Position numbers and translations under genes: made by a program. Shown piece by piece: positions 46,075 to 56,209 of a stretch of DNA of 64,000 nt. The notes under the pieces were generated by a model. The model had not been told where the DNA came from and did not search any database. It was given only the letters and a program-made list of their open reading frames with translations. Numbering within the stretch: position 1 is the stretch's first letter; each line of letters opens with the position of its first letter. This DNA is from Sphingorhabdus sp. EL138. GTDB lineage: Bacteria; Pseudomonadota; Alphaproteobacteria; Sphingomonadales; Sphingomonadaceae. Location: assembly GCF_945862485.1 (NCBI RefSeq), contig NZ_CAMAYF010000001.1:193665-257664 (forward strand), written 5' to 3'.

Positions 46075-47592
46075 TCATTCCGCGGCGATAAGCGTTTCGG
46101 AATCCGCATTATGCGCACCCACAAAATGCGGCGCCGAAAACACCATGACACCGTCATCGATAGGGTCTTGTGTCAGGATTTTCTTTTCTGCCGTGTAATT
46201 TTGCAAAACACGCCATGGGTGACGATCGCCATTTTTGGGCAATTTGTCGAAACTGCGTGCGAAATAGCCGGAGCTAAAGTCCGTCACAAATGGCAGCTTG
46301 GGCATGTCGGGATCATCTAAGACCGGCGTTGCCACCAGTGCATTTTTATCATCCATTTTCCATAACAAGCGGCAAACATAATCGGCCACAATGTCGGTCT
46401 TTAGCGTCCAAGATGCATTGATATACCCAAATATGCTGGCGAAGTTCGGGACGTCGTTGAACATCACGCCCTTATAATTGAAATGCTCGCCGAAATTGAC
46501 CGCTTGCCCGTCTACGCTGATGACGGTCTTACCCATGGTCACAAGGTTCAGGCCAGTTGCGGTGATGATGATATCGGATTCGATATGCTTGCCCGACTTC
46601 AACTGGATGCCTGTCTTGGTAAAATGGTCAATATGGTCGGTGACAACCTCCGCCTTTCCTTCGGTAATCGCCGTGAACATGTTGCTATCGGGGATCAGGC
46701 ATAGGCGTTGTTCCCATGGGCCATATTTAGGGACAAAATGGGTGTCGACATCAACCGACTCAGGCAAAGCCTCCCGCGCCAGATTGACTAACCGCTCTCC
46801 TACCTTTGCAGGGTTCCGGCGCGCATACCAATATGTGAAACGCTGCATATTGATATTGCGCCACCGCGTGAGTGCATAGGCCAGCTTCTCTGGCATGATC
46901 TTGCGCACAAATTTCGAAAACGGGTCAATGGCAGGACGCGACACCATATACGTCGGCGAACGTTGCAGCATCGTCACCTGCGCCCCTTGTTGCGCCATCA
47001 CAGGCACAATCGTCACCGCCGTCGCACCTGAGCCGATGACTGTAACCTTCTTACCCGAATAGTCCAAATCCTTGGGCCAATGCTGCGGATGGATGATTTG
47101 ACCGCCAAAGTCGCCCTCGCCCGCAAAATCGGGCTTATAACCTTGATCATAATCATAATAGCCAGCGCACATGAACAAGAACCGCGCCGCAAAATGCCGC
47201 TCTGCGCCGCCATCCACAGCCTTGGCCGTTACGTGCCAGCGGGCATCGGGGCTCGACCAATTGGCCGAAATAACCTTGTGGCCAAAATGGATGTGCGGCG
47301 AAATGCCATATTCATCGGCGGTTTCATGGACATATTCGTGAATGGACGGGCCATCGGCGATCGTTTTTTCATGCAACCATGGTTTAAAACGATAGCCCAG
47401 CGTGTGCATGTCGGAGTCCGACCGGATACCTGGATAGCGGAACAAATCCCAAGTACCGCCCATATCGGCGCGTTGCTCTACAATTGCGTAGCTTTTGTTC
47501 GGGCATTGCATGGTGAGATGCGCCGCAGCGCCAATACCGGACAGCCCGGCACCCACAATCAAAACATCTATCGTCGTCTCAGCCTGCGCCAT
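46075..47592 (-). CDS. Flavin-containing monooxygenase, Baeyer-Villiger type
   Basis: A 505-residue enzyme that would insert oxygen into ketones using NADPH and FAD. The FAD loop GAGLSGIG lies near residue 14; the NADP loop is GSGATAVTIVPVM; the family fingerprint FxGxxxHxxxWP is present as FGGQIIHPQHWP. MGGTWDLFRYPGIRSDSDMHTL is the usual FAD-site extension of these proteins. The ATG at 47592 follows GGAGGGG at good distance; upstream in-frame starts exist to 47697. Sphingomonads use such enzymes on cyclic ketones and steroids, but the substrate is not deducible. A palindrome lies 38 bases upstream. Confidence 0.9.
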   Translation of the reverse strand: MAQAETTIDVLIVGAGLSGIGAAAHLTMQCPNKSYAIVEQRADMGGTWDLFRYPGIRSDSDMHTLGYRFKPWLHEKTIADGPSIHEYVHETADEYGISPHIHFGHKVISANWSSPDARWHVTAKAVDGGAERHFAARFLFMCAGYYDYDQGYKPDFAGEGDFGGQIIHPQHWPKDLDYSGKKVTVIGSGATAVTIVPVMAQQGAQVTMLQRSPTYMVSRPAIDPFSKFVRKIMPEKLAYALTRWRNINMQRFTYWYARRNPAKVGERLVNLAREALPESVDVDTHFVPKYGPWEQRLCLIPDSNMFTAITEGKAEVVTDHIDHFTKTGIQLKSGKHIESDIIITATGLNLVTMGKTVISVDGQAVNFGEHFNYKGVMFNDVPNFASIFGYINASWTLKTDIVADYVCRLLWKMDDKNALVATPVLDDPDMPKLPFVTDFSSGYFARSFDKLPKNGDRHPWRVLQNYTAEKKILTQDPIDDGVMVFSAPHFVGAHNADSETLIAAE

Positions 47593-47629
47593 ATGCCCCT
47601 CCATATTACACAAAAATCTTACTGACATC

Positions 47630-47644
47630 GTTGCAAATTGCAAC
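47630..47644. promoter_or_regulatory. 15-bp palindrome upstream of the monooxygenase gene
   Basis: GTTGCAA-A-TTGCAAC is perfectly symmetric and lies 38 bases upstream of the monooxygenase start codon, a usual place for a repressor site (TetR- or MarR-type). No regulator gene is adjacent. Short palindromes arise by chance, so this is a weak call. Confidence 0.3.
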
Positions 47645-47867
47645 TGGCTTTCGTGCGGGAGCGTTGATGATCTGCGGCGCACCTTAGACCTGTCCATTGG
47701 TCACTAGACTTAGCAGGTAATCCATCCTGTTGATCTTACATCGCAGCGTTCACACGTCTTGAAATCCGGTCCCTTAATGCCCAGTTCGGAAATTGCGGGC
47801 CGGGCCCCTCTGGTCGTCATGTGACGGGGATGTCGGACCGCTTCATGAGTTCAAGAGGAGACCCGAA

Positions 47868-48179
47868 ATGAATGCAGCCGTTGGAATGCCTTGCCCTGTA
47901 TGCAAGGTACCGTTGGTCATGAGTGATCGCCAAGGCGTCGAGATTGATTATTGCCCGCAATGCCGCGGCGTTTGGCTGGATCGCGGTGAGCTAGATAAGA
48001 TTATCGAGCGCAGCGCCGCTGCCGAAATGCCCACGCAACCCGCACCTGCCCCGCAAGCGCCTCAGCCACCACAAGGCGGCTTTGCACCACAGGGCTATCC
48101 TATGCCGCATCAAGGCTATGGCCATGGCTACCCATATAAGAAACGCAGAAAGTCGTTTCTCGAAGAGCTTTTCGACTGA
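47868..48179 (+). CDS. Zinc-ribbon (TFIIB-type) small protein
   Basis: A 103-residue protein starting MNAAVGMPCPVCKVPLVMSD. It has two Cys pairs (CPVC and CPQC, 25 residues apart) of the zf-TFIIB family, with GVEIDYCPQCRGVWLDRGELDKII as the full motif. The rest is Pro/Gln-rich with Gly-Tyr repeats (PPQGG, GYPMPHQGYGHGYPY), ending in a basic-acidic tail KRRKSFLEELFD, as in relatives of unknown function. The AAGAGGAG site precedes the ATG. It shares a bidirectional terminator with the cold-shock gene. Confidence 0.88.
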   Translation: MNAAVGMPCPVCKVPLVMSDRQGVEIDYCPQCRGVWLDRGELDKIIERSAAAEMPTQPAPAPQAPQPPQGGFAPQGYPMPHQGYGHGYPYKKRRKSFLEELFD

Positions 48180-48194
48180 ACGCCAACACGGCAC

Positions 48195-48228
48195 AAAAAA
48201 AGGGCCGCCTTTCGGCAGCCCTTTTTTT
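48195..48228. terminator. Bidirectional intrinsic terminator
   Basis: A7-GGGC-C-GCC-TTTC-GGC-A-GCCC-T7: GC-rich stem with one bulged base pair and U runs on both strands, between the convergent zinc-ribbon and cold-shock genes. It should end both transcripts. Confidence 0.85.
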
Positions 48229-48243
48229 CATTTCTGCGGCTGA

Positions 48244-48453
48244 TTAATCAGCAGCGGACAGGTTAATAGCCGAAGCCTTACCGTTGCGGCCAACTTCAAC
48301 TTCGAAATTTACGCGCTGTTCTTTGTCCAGCGTGTGCATGCCAGCTGCCTGAACAGCCGAGATGTGCACGAAGCTGTCATCACCGCCGCCATCAGGCGCG
48401 ATAAAGCCATAGCCTTTGTCTGCATTAAAAAATTTTACGGTGCCTACTGGCAT
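48244..48453 (-). CDS. Cold-shock protein (CspA family)
   Basis: A 69-residue single-stranded nucleic acid chaperone. RNP1 KGYGFIAP and RNP2 DSFVHISAV are intact: MPVGTVKFFNADKGYGFIAP then the VHIS strand. Length is that of CspA. It is transcribed toward the zinc-ribbon gene and shares its terminator. The leader is long (at least 100 bases upstream with a CCACC/GGTGG hairpin near 48480-48507), as is common for cold-shock genes, but no cold-box was identified. Confidence 0.95.
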   Translation of the reverse strand: MPVGTVKFFNADKGYGFIAPDGGGDDSFVHISAVQAAGMHTLDKEQRVNFEVEVGRNGKASAINLSAAD

Positions 48454-48672
48454 AATATGTTCCTTTCACGAAACAGGTGACCACCGGACAACAGCGCCAG
48501 GTGGGTAGCCAAGTCGTGGTAGGGAAAAACGTTGCCCGTTCCGATCATGTGACCGGTGACGCGCCTCAAAAATCCGTCGCGGTCGACGATAGCGTTCGGT
48601 CCTTATACGCTTACTTTAGCCGATGTGCAAACTAGAAGCGAAAATAGCGACTTATTACCGTTCAGCGCCATT

Positions 48673-48987
48673 TTAGGGCATTGGCGCGGTATGCGTGCCG
48701 CCGAGTCTTTTTCGGTTGGCAACAACGCTTTTGGAATAATGCGCAATGCTACTGCTGACGATCGCCTCGGGGCTGTTTCCCAGCTTTCCGTTCATCAGGT
48801 CGCAACCAAGGGTAAGGTTTGCCGCGACCTTCTCTGTCACCATCCGTCCCGCCTCTTGCACGGCCGCCGGCCCACCTTGCGCCAGACTGCCGATGCGCAT
48901 CGCGATCACCATGTTCGATTCCACGGCAAGGGCCCAGGCGTCCATGCCAATGTCGAACCAGTTGAGATTTTTCGGTATTGTGGTCAT
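48673..48987 (-). CDS. Conserved sphingomonad-type hypothetical protein
   Basis: A 104-residue protein starting MTTIPKNLNWFDIGMDAWAL. It is mostly helical with ESNMVIAMRIGSLAQGG, EAGRMVTEKVAANLTLG and HYSKSVVANRKRLGG. I know this pattern (short, ~100 residues, 'W....AM....GG......MV.EK..A') from unannotated proteins of sphingomonads; it is phasin-like in feel but no function is established. ATG at 48987 with a GGGTTAGGG-like site is chosen; an upstream extension to 49008 is possible. Confidence 0.6.
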   Translation of the reverse strand: MTTIPKNLNWFDIGMDAWALAVESNMVIAMRIGSLAQGGPAAVQEAGRMVTEKVAANLTLGCDLMNGKLGNSPEAIVSSSIAHYSKSVVANRKRLGGTHTAPMP

Positions 48988-49065
48988 GTCAAACCCTAAC
49001 CCCCCCAAGCCAAAATGTCACGCAGGAATAACGCCGCAGCGTTCGGCGCGCTCTTCCCCCGAAGC

Positions 49066-49623
49066 TTAACCGCCGACCCGCTTTAACCGCGTGCGGTTGC
49101 GCGTTATCCATTCGGATATAGTGTCATCCTGAAAACCCACCTGCTTGACGGTTTCAATCCTGTTGCCATCGCGTGTGGTGGTGAGGCGAAGAATGGCGGG
49201 GCGATCATCATCCTTGCCGGGCGATTCCTCGACAATCGTCCAATGCGTGGCATCGGTTGCTGACCCTTCCATACGCACAGTGTAGGTAAAAACCTCGACT
49301 GGGCGCGCCTTGCGGAACGTGCCGGTGGTGATGGTACCAGCCGCAGGGTCAAACAGTTCGACCGACGTAATCCTTACATTACCGACCTTTGGACCATCGT
49401 CGAAGTCGGATTTGCGGATCATGGTTACACCGTCGCCCTGATCCTCAACCACAGTTTTGACGGGAATGCCGAACCATTTATTCGCGCTATAATCAAGATA
49501 TTCAAGGCTGCCCTCCCAATTGCCAGCTAACGAAGCGCGCGCGGCAGCAACGTCCACCGGCGAAGGCTGTGCAAACACAGGCGTGGCAATGATGCAGAGC
49601 AGTAATGGGGTTATATGTCGCAT
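49066..49623 (-). CDS. Exported hypothetical protein
   Basis: A 185-residue protein with a clear signal peptide (residues 1-18, ending VFA) followed by a beta-rich mature part: ASLAGNWEGSLEYLDYSANKW, MIRKSDFDDGPKVGNVRIT, FTYTVRMEGSATDATHWTI. The GNWEGSLEY opening is lipocalin- or DUF1579-like, so it may bind a small molecule. No named family is recognised with confidence. It lies on the same strand as the preceding hypothetical gene, 78 bases apart. Confidence 0.6.
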   Translation of the reverse strand: MRHITPLLLCIIATPVFAQPSPVDVAAARASLAGNWEGSLEYLDYSANKWFGIPVKTVVEDQGDGVTMIRKSDFDDGPKVGNVRITSVELFDPAAGTITTGTFRKARPVEVFTYTVRMEGSATDATHWTIVEESPGKDDDRPAILRLTTTRDGNRIETVKQVGFQDDTISEWITRNRTRLKRVGG

Positions 49624-49833
49624 GATGGAGAGTTCCCGTTGACGGTGGTATAAATCACGAAGGTTATCGCATTCGGATTTTAGGCGATAGAGCGATTTAC
49701 TAGCCCGATGTGAAAAATAACTATGAAAATGAGAGAGCTAAGCAGATATCCGCCGCGCCCACCCCACTTTGCATTTCCCAAACCCTGCATGTAAATGTAA
49801 CGGGTTGCAAAATCACGTTTGCAAAGTGCCGTC

Positions 49834-50802
49834 ATGTTTGAAGTCGATGCGGTTATCACCTGGGTAGATGGGGCTGACCCTGTGCTGACGTTGAACCGCG
49901 ATTATCATCTGTCAAAAGCGAATGCGCTGGCTTTGGCAGGGACCAAAGCGCCGTTGCACGACAATGGCACCAACCCACATCGGTGGCTGTGCAGTGATGA
50001 GCTGAATTATTGCGTGCGTTCTATCGCCAACAACGCGCCTTGAGTGCGGCGCATCTGGATTGTAACCGATAACCAAACGCCGGAAATCATGCAGCTTCCC
50101 CCCGAAATTGCTGCAAAAATCAGCATCATTGACCATAGCGAAATTTTTGCCGGGTATGAGGATGCGTTACCGACGTTCAATTCGCTGTCCATCGAAACGA
50201 TGCTGTGGCGCATTCCGGGGCTCGCCGAACATTTTCTCTATTTCAACGATGATGTTTTTTTAACCGCGCCCGTGACGCCGTCCGATTTCTTTGCCGCCGA
50301 TGGTCCCGTGCTGCGCGGTAAGTGGATAGACCATAAAGATTTTGCGGCCTGCAATGTGCGCCGGGACGAGGCAAGCCTGCTAAACCATTATAATCACATC
50401 AACGCCGCGCAGATGATTGGCTATACCGCCGATCACGTGTTCGAAAGCGCGCATGCCGTGCACCCAATGCTGCGTTCGGTTATGGCCGAATTGTTCGACA
50501 CGTTCCATGACGCGTTCATCCGCAACGCCAGCTGTCGCTTCCGCGATGCGGGGCAGTTTCTGCCGCAAAGCCTGCACAACCATGCCTGCTTGGCCGACGG
50601 AAGCGCCGCGATTTTGGACACGCGCGATTATCTGCATGTCGCGGTCGGCGCGACCGGTGCGTGGTCGGCCGACGATGTTAGCTTCTATCTTAGCAGCACA
50701 GCGCGCGACGCGATCAAGTTTCTGTGCGTTAACGATTTGCCCGAGGTGGAGCGCAGCTTCCCCGATGCACGTTTGTGGATCGAGGAAGCGATTACCCGTT
50801 AG
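49834..50802 (+). pseudogene. Stealth-type capsular polysaccharide phosphotransferase, broken by one TGA
   Basis: The frame opens MFEVDAVITWVDGADP (Stealth conserved region 1) and continues to NYCVRSIANNAP, stops at a TGA (50041-50043), then continues in the same frame: VRRIWIVTDNQTPEI (region 2), ETMLWRIPGLAEHFLYFNDDVFL (region 3) and FHDAFI onward. In Stealth proteins this junction reads APWVRRI-like, so the stop replaces a conserved Trp (TGG to TGA). Everything else looks intact, so this is a very young pseudogene, a sequencing error, or a phase-variable allele. The enzyme would transfer sugar-1-phosphates to build teichoic-acid-like polymers. No capsule genes are nearby. Confidence 0.8.
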
Positions 50803-50818
50803 ACGCGCGGATTAAAGC

Positions 50819-52696
<1,878 letters not shown>

Positions 52697-52765
52697 TCAT
52701 AAGGAGAGCGAGTAAGCGTGAAGACCGGGGTTGGTCCTCGCCAGTCCCCCGGACTGGCTGCGGTC

Positions 52766-52855
52766 TCACCTCCCTACGCCCGTGCAAACGGGATCAGGTT
52801 CAGCGGGTCGCGGGCATACCAGCACCGCCTCTCAGTCGAGCGACTCCCCGGGGAT
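52766..52855 (-). promoter_or_regulatory. TPP riboswitch in the thiC leader
   Basis: Read on the minus strand: CTGAGAGG, then GACCCGCTGAACCTGATCCC and CGGGCGTAGGGAGGTGAG are the conserved parts of the TPP aptamer. A 7-base-pair hairpin (CCAGTCC-CCC-GGACTGG, 52741-52757 on the plus strand) follows and may belong to the expression platform. The SD is about 75 bases further down, so control could act on translation. It ties thiC to cellular thiamine pyrophosphate. Confidence 0.93.
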
Positions 52856-52929
52856 GATTTGATGATAGGCGAGACGGCCCAGCCCGTCCAGTAGATTACC
52901 GATAAACGCACTCTAGCGCGGCGCCGTCC

Positions 52930-53799
52930 TCAAAAAGTATAGCTGACGCCGCCCGCCATAAACCATTGACTTGCATCGCCGCGCAACGACGTAACGGGTG
53001 ATCGTGCGGCATCGTTGGTTAGGCGCGAATAATTGATGAAACCATAAACACCCCAGCCGCCATCGCGCGCATCGCCCGATAAATCGACTGCGCCGAGCAG
53101 GCCTGCGCCATAGCTTTTCCAGCCGCCCTTGGCGTCAAATACTGGCAGGCCGCTGGCAATGCTGCCCGCTTGATCGATGCTGAAATAGGTGTCAGCATAG
53201 TCGCCATCTACATGCGTGGCCGACAGGCTGAGCATAGTAAATATCGCCATCGACAAGGGCGTTGCATAGCTGACGCTGGGGCTGATGATACGGCCCTTAT
53301 GTGCGCCCGCGACATCCCATTGGATGTCCGTAGACATCGACACGCTATCAAAGTGATGCAATATTTTGGAGAAGGACACGCCCGCAGTCGCGCCAACCTC
53401 AATCGCCACATCTTCCTTGCCCAGCAAACGGACCATTGGGTCCTTGATATCATCATTGCGGTCCATGCGGAAACGCAGGAGGGGCCCTGCGAGGAATTTC
53501 ACATCCTTGCCGCTATTGCCATCGGCGACGAGGTCAACATAAAGTCCTGGCCCACGCGCGCCAAAATCAATGCCTTTAACGCTGCCTTGAACAAGCGGCG
53601 CGGGAAAAAGATCATATTGGTCGGACCCGTCGTAGCTGGGACTTAAGCCTGCACCAAGGCCAACTGTCACCCAGTCACCTGAAAATACGCTGCGATTGGG
53701 GCGCTCGGCTGCGGGCGCTTCGCTATCTTGGGCAAAGGCAGGTACGCACAACACGACACTAGCAGACAGCACGGCAACGTAGCGTTTAAAGACACTCAT
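52930..53799 (-). CDS. MipA/OmpV-family outer membrane protein
   Basis: A 289-residue outer-membrane barrel. Signal peptide 1-23 (ending AFA), then SGDWVTVGLGAGLSPSYDGSDQYDLFPAPLVQG, typical of the MipA/OmpV family, and a C-terminal aromatic residue (GGVSYTF). Relatives act as small porins or scaffolds for murein enzymes. The ATG at 53799 follows AGGAG at 7-base spacing; an extension to 53859 is not supported. It is convergent with nothing in the immediate vicinity and follows the riboswitch region by about 75 bases. Confidence 0.9.
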   Translation of the reverse strand: MSVFKRYVAVLSASVVLCVPAFAQDSEAPAAERPNRSVFSGDWVTVGLGAGLSPSYDGSDQYDLFPAPLVQGSVKGIDFGARGPGLYVDLVADGNSGKDVKFLAGPLLRFRMDRNDDIKDPMVRLLGKEDVAIEVGATAGVSFSKILHHFDSVSMSTDIQWDVAGAHKGRIISPSVSYATPLSMAIFTMLSLSATHVDGDYADTYFSIDQAGSIASGLPVFDAKGGWKSYGAGLLGAVDLSGDARDGGWGVYGFINYSRLTNDAARSPVTSLRGDASQWFMAGGVSYTF

Positions 53800-53875
53800 G
53801 AAATGCTCCTGTTGAACCAAAGCTGGAAACCAACCGAATGTTCCCTTAGTTCCGCCCATATCACAGCAAAGCGGG

Positions 53876-54352
53876 TTAGAGCATGTATTTCATTTTTATC
53901 CGCTGACTGACTTCGGCAGCATCAATGGCAAAAGCTGCAGCTTTGAACTTCGGCGGTCCAGAGACGATCGCGGGGTTGCGCGAAAAACCGAAGCCTTCTT
54001 TTGGAATGAAGATTGCCATGTCCATTTTGTCATTGCCATTTTCATCGTGTATCACGGCTATCGCATAAGTGCCTTGGGCAATGCCGCGGAAGGAAACCTG
54101 CGCAGAATCACGCGCCGGCAGTGTGGTGCGAAGGCTTTTCGTATCTTTACTGCAATCGGGGAAAAAACGCGGGTTTGCGGTAACGCAGACCAGAACATTG
54201 CCCTTCATATTGCGCAGGCCAGAAATATTGACCTCAAGCGTTGCGGGAGATGCTGTTGCCGCCGTAGCCGCGCTAGCGAGGGCGGCGGTTCCAATCGCCA
54301 AGCCCAAGATCCGTGCCGCATATTTTGTCCCAAAACCTGAAATATAAACCAT
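53876..54352 (-). CDS. DUF2141 domain protein, exported
   Basis: A 158-residue protein with a signal peptide (about 1-34, AAARILGLAIGTAALASA), then LEVNISGLRNMKGNVLVCV, AIAVIHDENGNDKMD, and FGFSRNPAIVSGPPKFKAAAF, the DUF2141 (PF09912) pattern. Function unknown; the domain often neighbours lipid or carotenoid hydroxylase genes. Start is chosen at 54352 with a GGGGA site. The upstream hydroxylase-family gene ends at 54273, so the genes overlap by about 80 bases if both calls are right; a TTG at 54307 would shorten the overlap. Confidence 0.75.
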   Translation of the reverse strand: MVYISGFGTKYAARILGLAIGTAALASAATAATASPATLEVNISGLRNMKGNVLVCVTANPRFFPDCSKDTKSLRTTLPARDSAQVSFRGIAQGTYAIAVIHDENGNDKMDMAIFIPKEGFGFSRNPAIVSGPPKFKAAAFAIDAAEVSQRIKMKYML

Positions 54353-55007
54353 AATTTCCCCGATATGCTTCATGATGCTTTTGGTGATGCGTTGCGGTTA
54401 TGAGCCAACGCCCCATCCTGCCGTTAACGATGAACTTGGGAAAGCATTCCCACCCCATATGGTTGGTCACGCCCATGATCGTCATGATCGCTAACACAGC
54501 GCCCAATGCCCCGACATGAACAGGGATGAGAAAAACCAGAACGGGAATGACGAACGCGCCGGACAACGCCTCCCAAGGATGAAACGACATTGCCGCCCAT
54601 GCGGTGGGTGGGCGGCTTTCATGGTGGACGGCATGTGCGGCCTTGAACCAAAATGGTCGATGCATCAAGCGGTGCGTCCAATAAAACCAGGTGTCGTGCG
54701 CAAACAAATAAAATAAAATCGACACCGGAAGGTACCACATAGGAAATGCGTTCACGTCGGTGTAGATCTGCGTCCAGCCGAAATTATCCCAGCCCCAAGC
54801 CACAATGCCCGCAGGAATGCCATAGATAGCCGCACTGGCCAGGCTCCAGCCGATCTCACGCTTAATTTGGTTATCAAGACCAATATATAATCCGGGTTCT
54901 CGGATTTTGGTCGCCCAAGCAAACGCGCCGCTGACAAGCAGATAGCGGGTTCCCACAATCACCGTCATCGCCGCAGCAGAGGCAATCAATACAAGCAAAC
55001 TATCCAT
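54273..55007 (-). CDS. Fatty-acid-hydroxylase/sterol-desaturase-family protein
   Basis: A 244-residue integral membrane protein with four helices and the eight-histidine diiron motif: HDTWFYWTHRLMHR, HAVHHESRPP and HHQKHHE. Members hydroxylate or desaturate lipids, sterols or carotenoids. Because it sits next to a DUF2141 gene and only 1.5 kb from crtY-crtI-crtB, a carotenoid ring hydroxylase (CrtG-like) is a reasonable hypothesis, but no sequence feature specific for carotenoids was recognised. Its stop codon lies inside the downstream DUF2141 gene. Confidence 0.85.
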   Translation of the reverse strand: MDSLLVLIASAAAMTVIVGTRYLLVSGAFAWATKIREPGLYIGLDNQIKREIGWSLASAAIYGIPAGIVAWGWDNFGWTQIYTDVNAFPMWYLPVSILFYLFAHDTWFYWTHRLMHRPFWFKAAHAVHHESRPPTAWAAMSFHPWEALSGAFVIPVLVFLIPVHVGALGAVLAIMTIMGVTNHMGWECFPKFIVNGRMGRWLITATHHQKHHEAYRGNYGLYFRFWDKICGTDLGLGDWNRRPR

Positions 55008-55031
55008 ATTATGGCCTTAGACTTTTTGCGA

Positions 55032-56090
55032 TTAGTTTAGCAAATTACGCGTTTTGAACGCTTTCGGACCGGATATACTGATCACATCACCATCGTGCAT
55101 GACCGATATTGGCCTGTCATAATTATCACCCGCTTCACCCAATAACGCAAACTCGAGCGGCTTGGGTAAGGACGGCACAATATGCGTAAAGGCGAGCATG
55201 CCCACATCTGCCGATTTGGCAACATCGGCGGCCAGTTCTGGGCTAATATGGTAATTTTGGATGTCGTCAAAAATCTTGGCGCGGTTTGTCATGCCGGCCT
55301 TTTGCGCGCTATTGGCGAGCGTTTCGACGATGCGCGGGGAAAGCAGTTCGCTCACCAAAAGGTCTGAACCCTTGGCCGCAGCCGCGAGTTTCGGTGTAAA
55401 CGCTGTGTCGCCGGTGATGGTGACGCTTTTGCCTTTGTAATCAACGCGATAGCCAAATGCAGGCGTGATCGGATCATGGTCGACGGCGAACGCCGTGATC
55501 CGAACGCCATTGGCGTTGTAAACAATCCCCGGCTCGATAGCCGCGCCTGTCATACCAAAGCCGGACGGCGGCACAACGGCTTCGCCATGATGCGCAACGC
55601 GGTATGTGGAATCAATGCGATAGGCCGCGTTCAACCCTTCCGTGATTTCGGTGACGCCGGTGGGGCCCGACACCTTCAAAGGTGTTTTTGCGCTCGTCCC
55701 AGCCCAGCGTTGCAAGGTAAATGGGCCAAGGCCTTCGAAATGGTCACTGTGCAGATGCGTCAGCCACACGCCTTGCACTTTATCCAGCGGCATGCCCATC
55801 AGGGACAATGTTTCGCCGGATCCCTCCCCCATGTCGAAAACGAACAGCTTGCCATTGGCGATAACAACCGTGCAGGCGGCGGCGCGATCGCGGCTTGGTA
55901 AGGGGGATCCTGTACCACAGAAACCGACATGCAGTTGGTCGGCGGGCAAATCGGCCATAACGTTGCGTGCCATGGCGCCATCTGCGGCGCGACTAATAAG
56001 CGCCATCGCGATTGTATCGCGCTGCGCATAAGCAACGGCACCGACAAGTCCGATAAGCCCAAGTGCCGCCAAAAGCCATTTTTTCCGCAT
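55032..56090 (-). CDS. MBL-fold metallo-hydrolase, exported (arylsulfatase/RNase Z-like)
   Basis: A 352-residue protein with an N-terminal anchor (about 4-20) and a metallo-beta-lactamase core: FCGTGSPLPS, WLTHLHSDHFEGLG (HxHxDH metal site), AFAVDHDPITPAFGYRVDYKGKSVTITGDTAF and FTHIVPSLPKPLEF. The DH and GTGSP-type layout places it near RNase Z and AtsA-type arylsulfatases; export argues for a periplasmic small-molecule hydrolase. The ATG at 56090 is 7 bases after GGGGG; an ATG at 56096 lies too close. The frame opens into the MITE further upstream, which is not coding. Confidence 0.85.
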   Translation of the reverse strand: MRKKWLLAALGLIGLVGAVAYAQRDTIAMALISRAADGAMARNVMADLPADQLHVGFCGTGSPLPSRDRAAACTVVIANGKLFVFDMGEGSGETLSLMGMPLDKVQGVWLTHLHSDHFEGLGPFTLQRWAGTSAKTPLKVSGPTGVTEITEGLNAAYRIDSTYRVAHHGEAVVPPSGFGMTGAAIEPGIVYNANGVRITAFAVDHDPITPAFGYRVDYKGKSVTITGDTAFTPKLAAAAKGSDLLVSELLSPRIVETLANSAQKAGMTNRAKIFDDIQNYHISPELAADVAKSADVGMLAFTHIVPSLPKPLEFALLGEAGDNYDRPISVMHDGDVISISGPKAFKTRNLLN

Positions 56091-56209
56091 TTTCATTCCC
56101 CCATATGCAGCCGCTTTCGCTGCGCGCTGCGGACCATATCTACCCGTCTTGCGCCTGAATAGCATGCAGAAAATATTGCGCCTTCCCGCAGCTGGTAAAA
56201 ATGATGGCG

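Noticed and set aside
50041..50043. Recoding of TGA as Trp or selenocysteine in the Stealth gene
   Set aside because: TGA serves as the normal stop for many genes in the window and no SECIS-like structure follows; a nonsense change or sequencing error is simpler.
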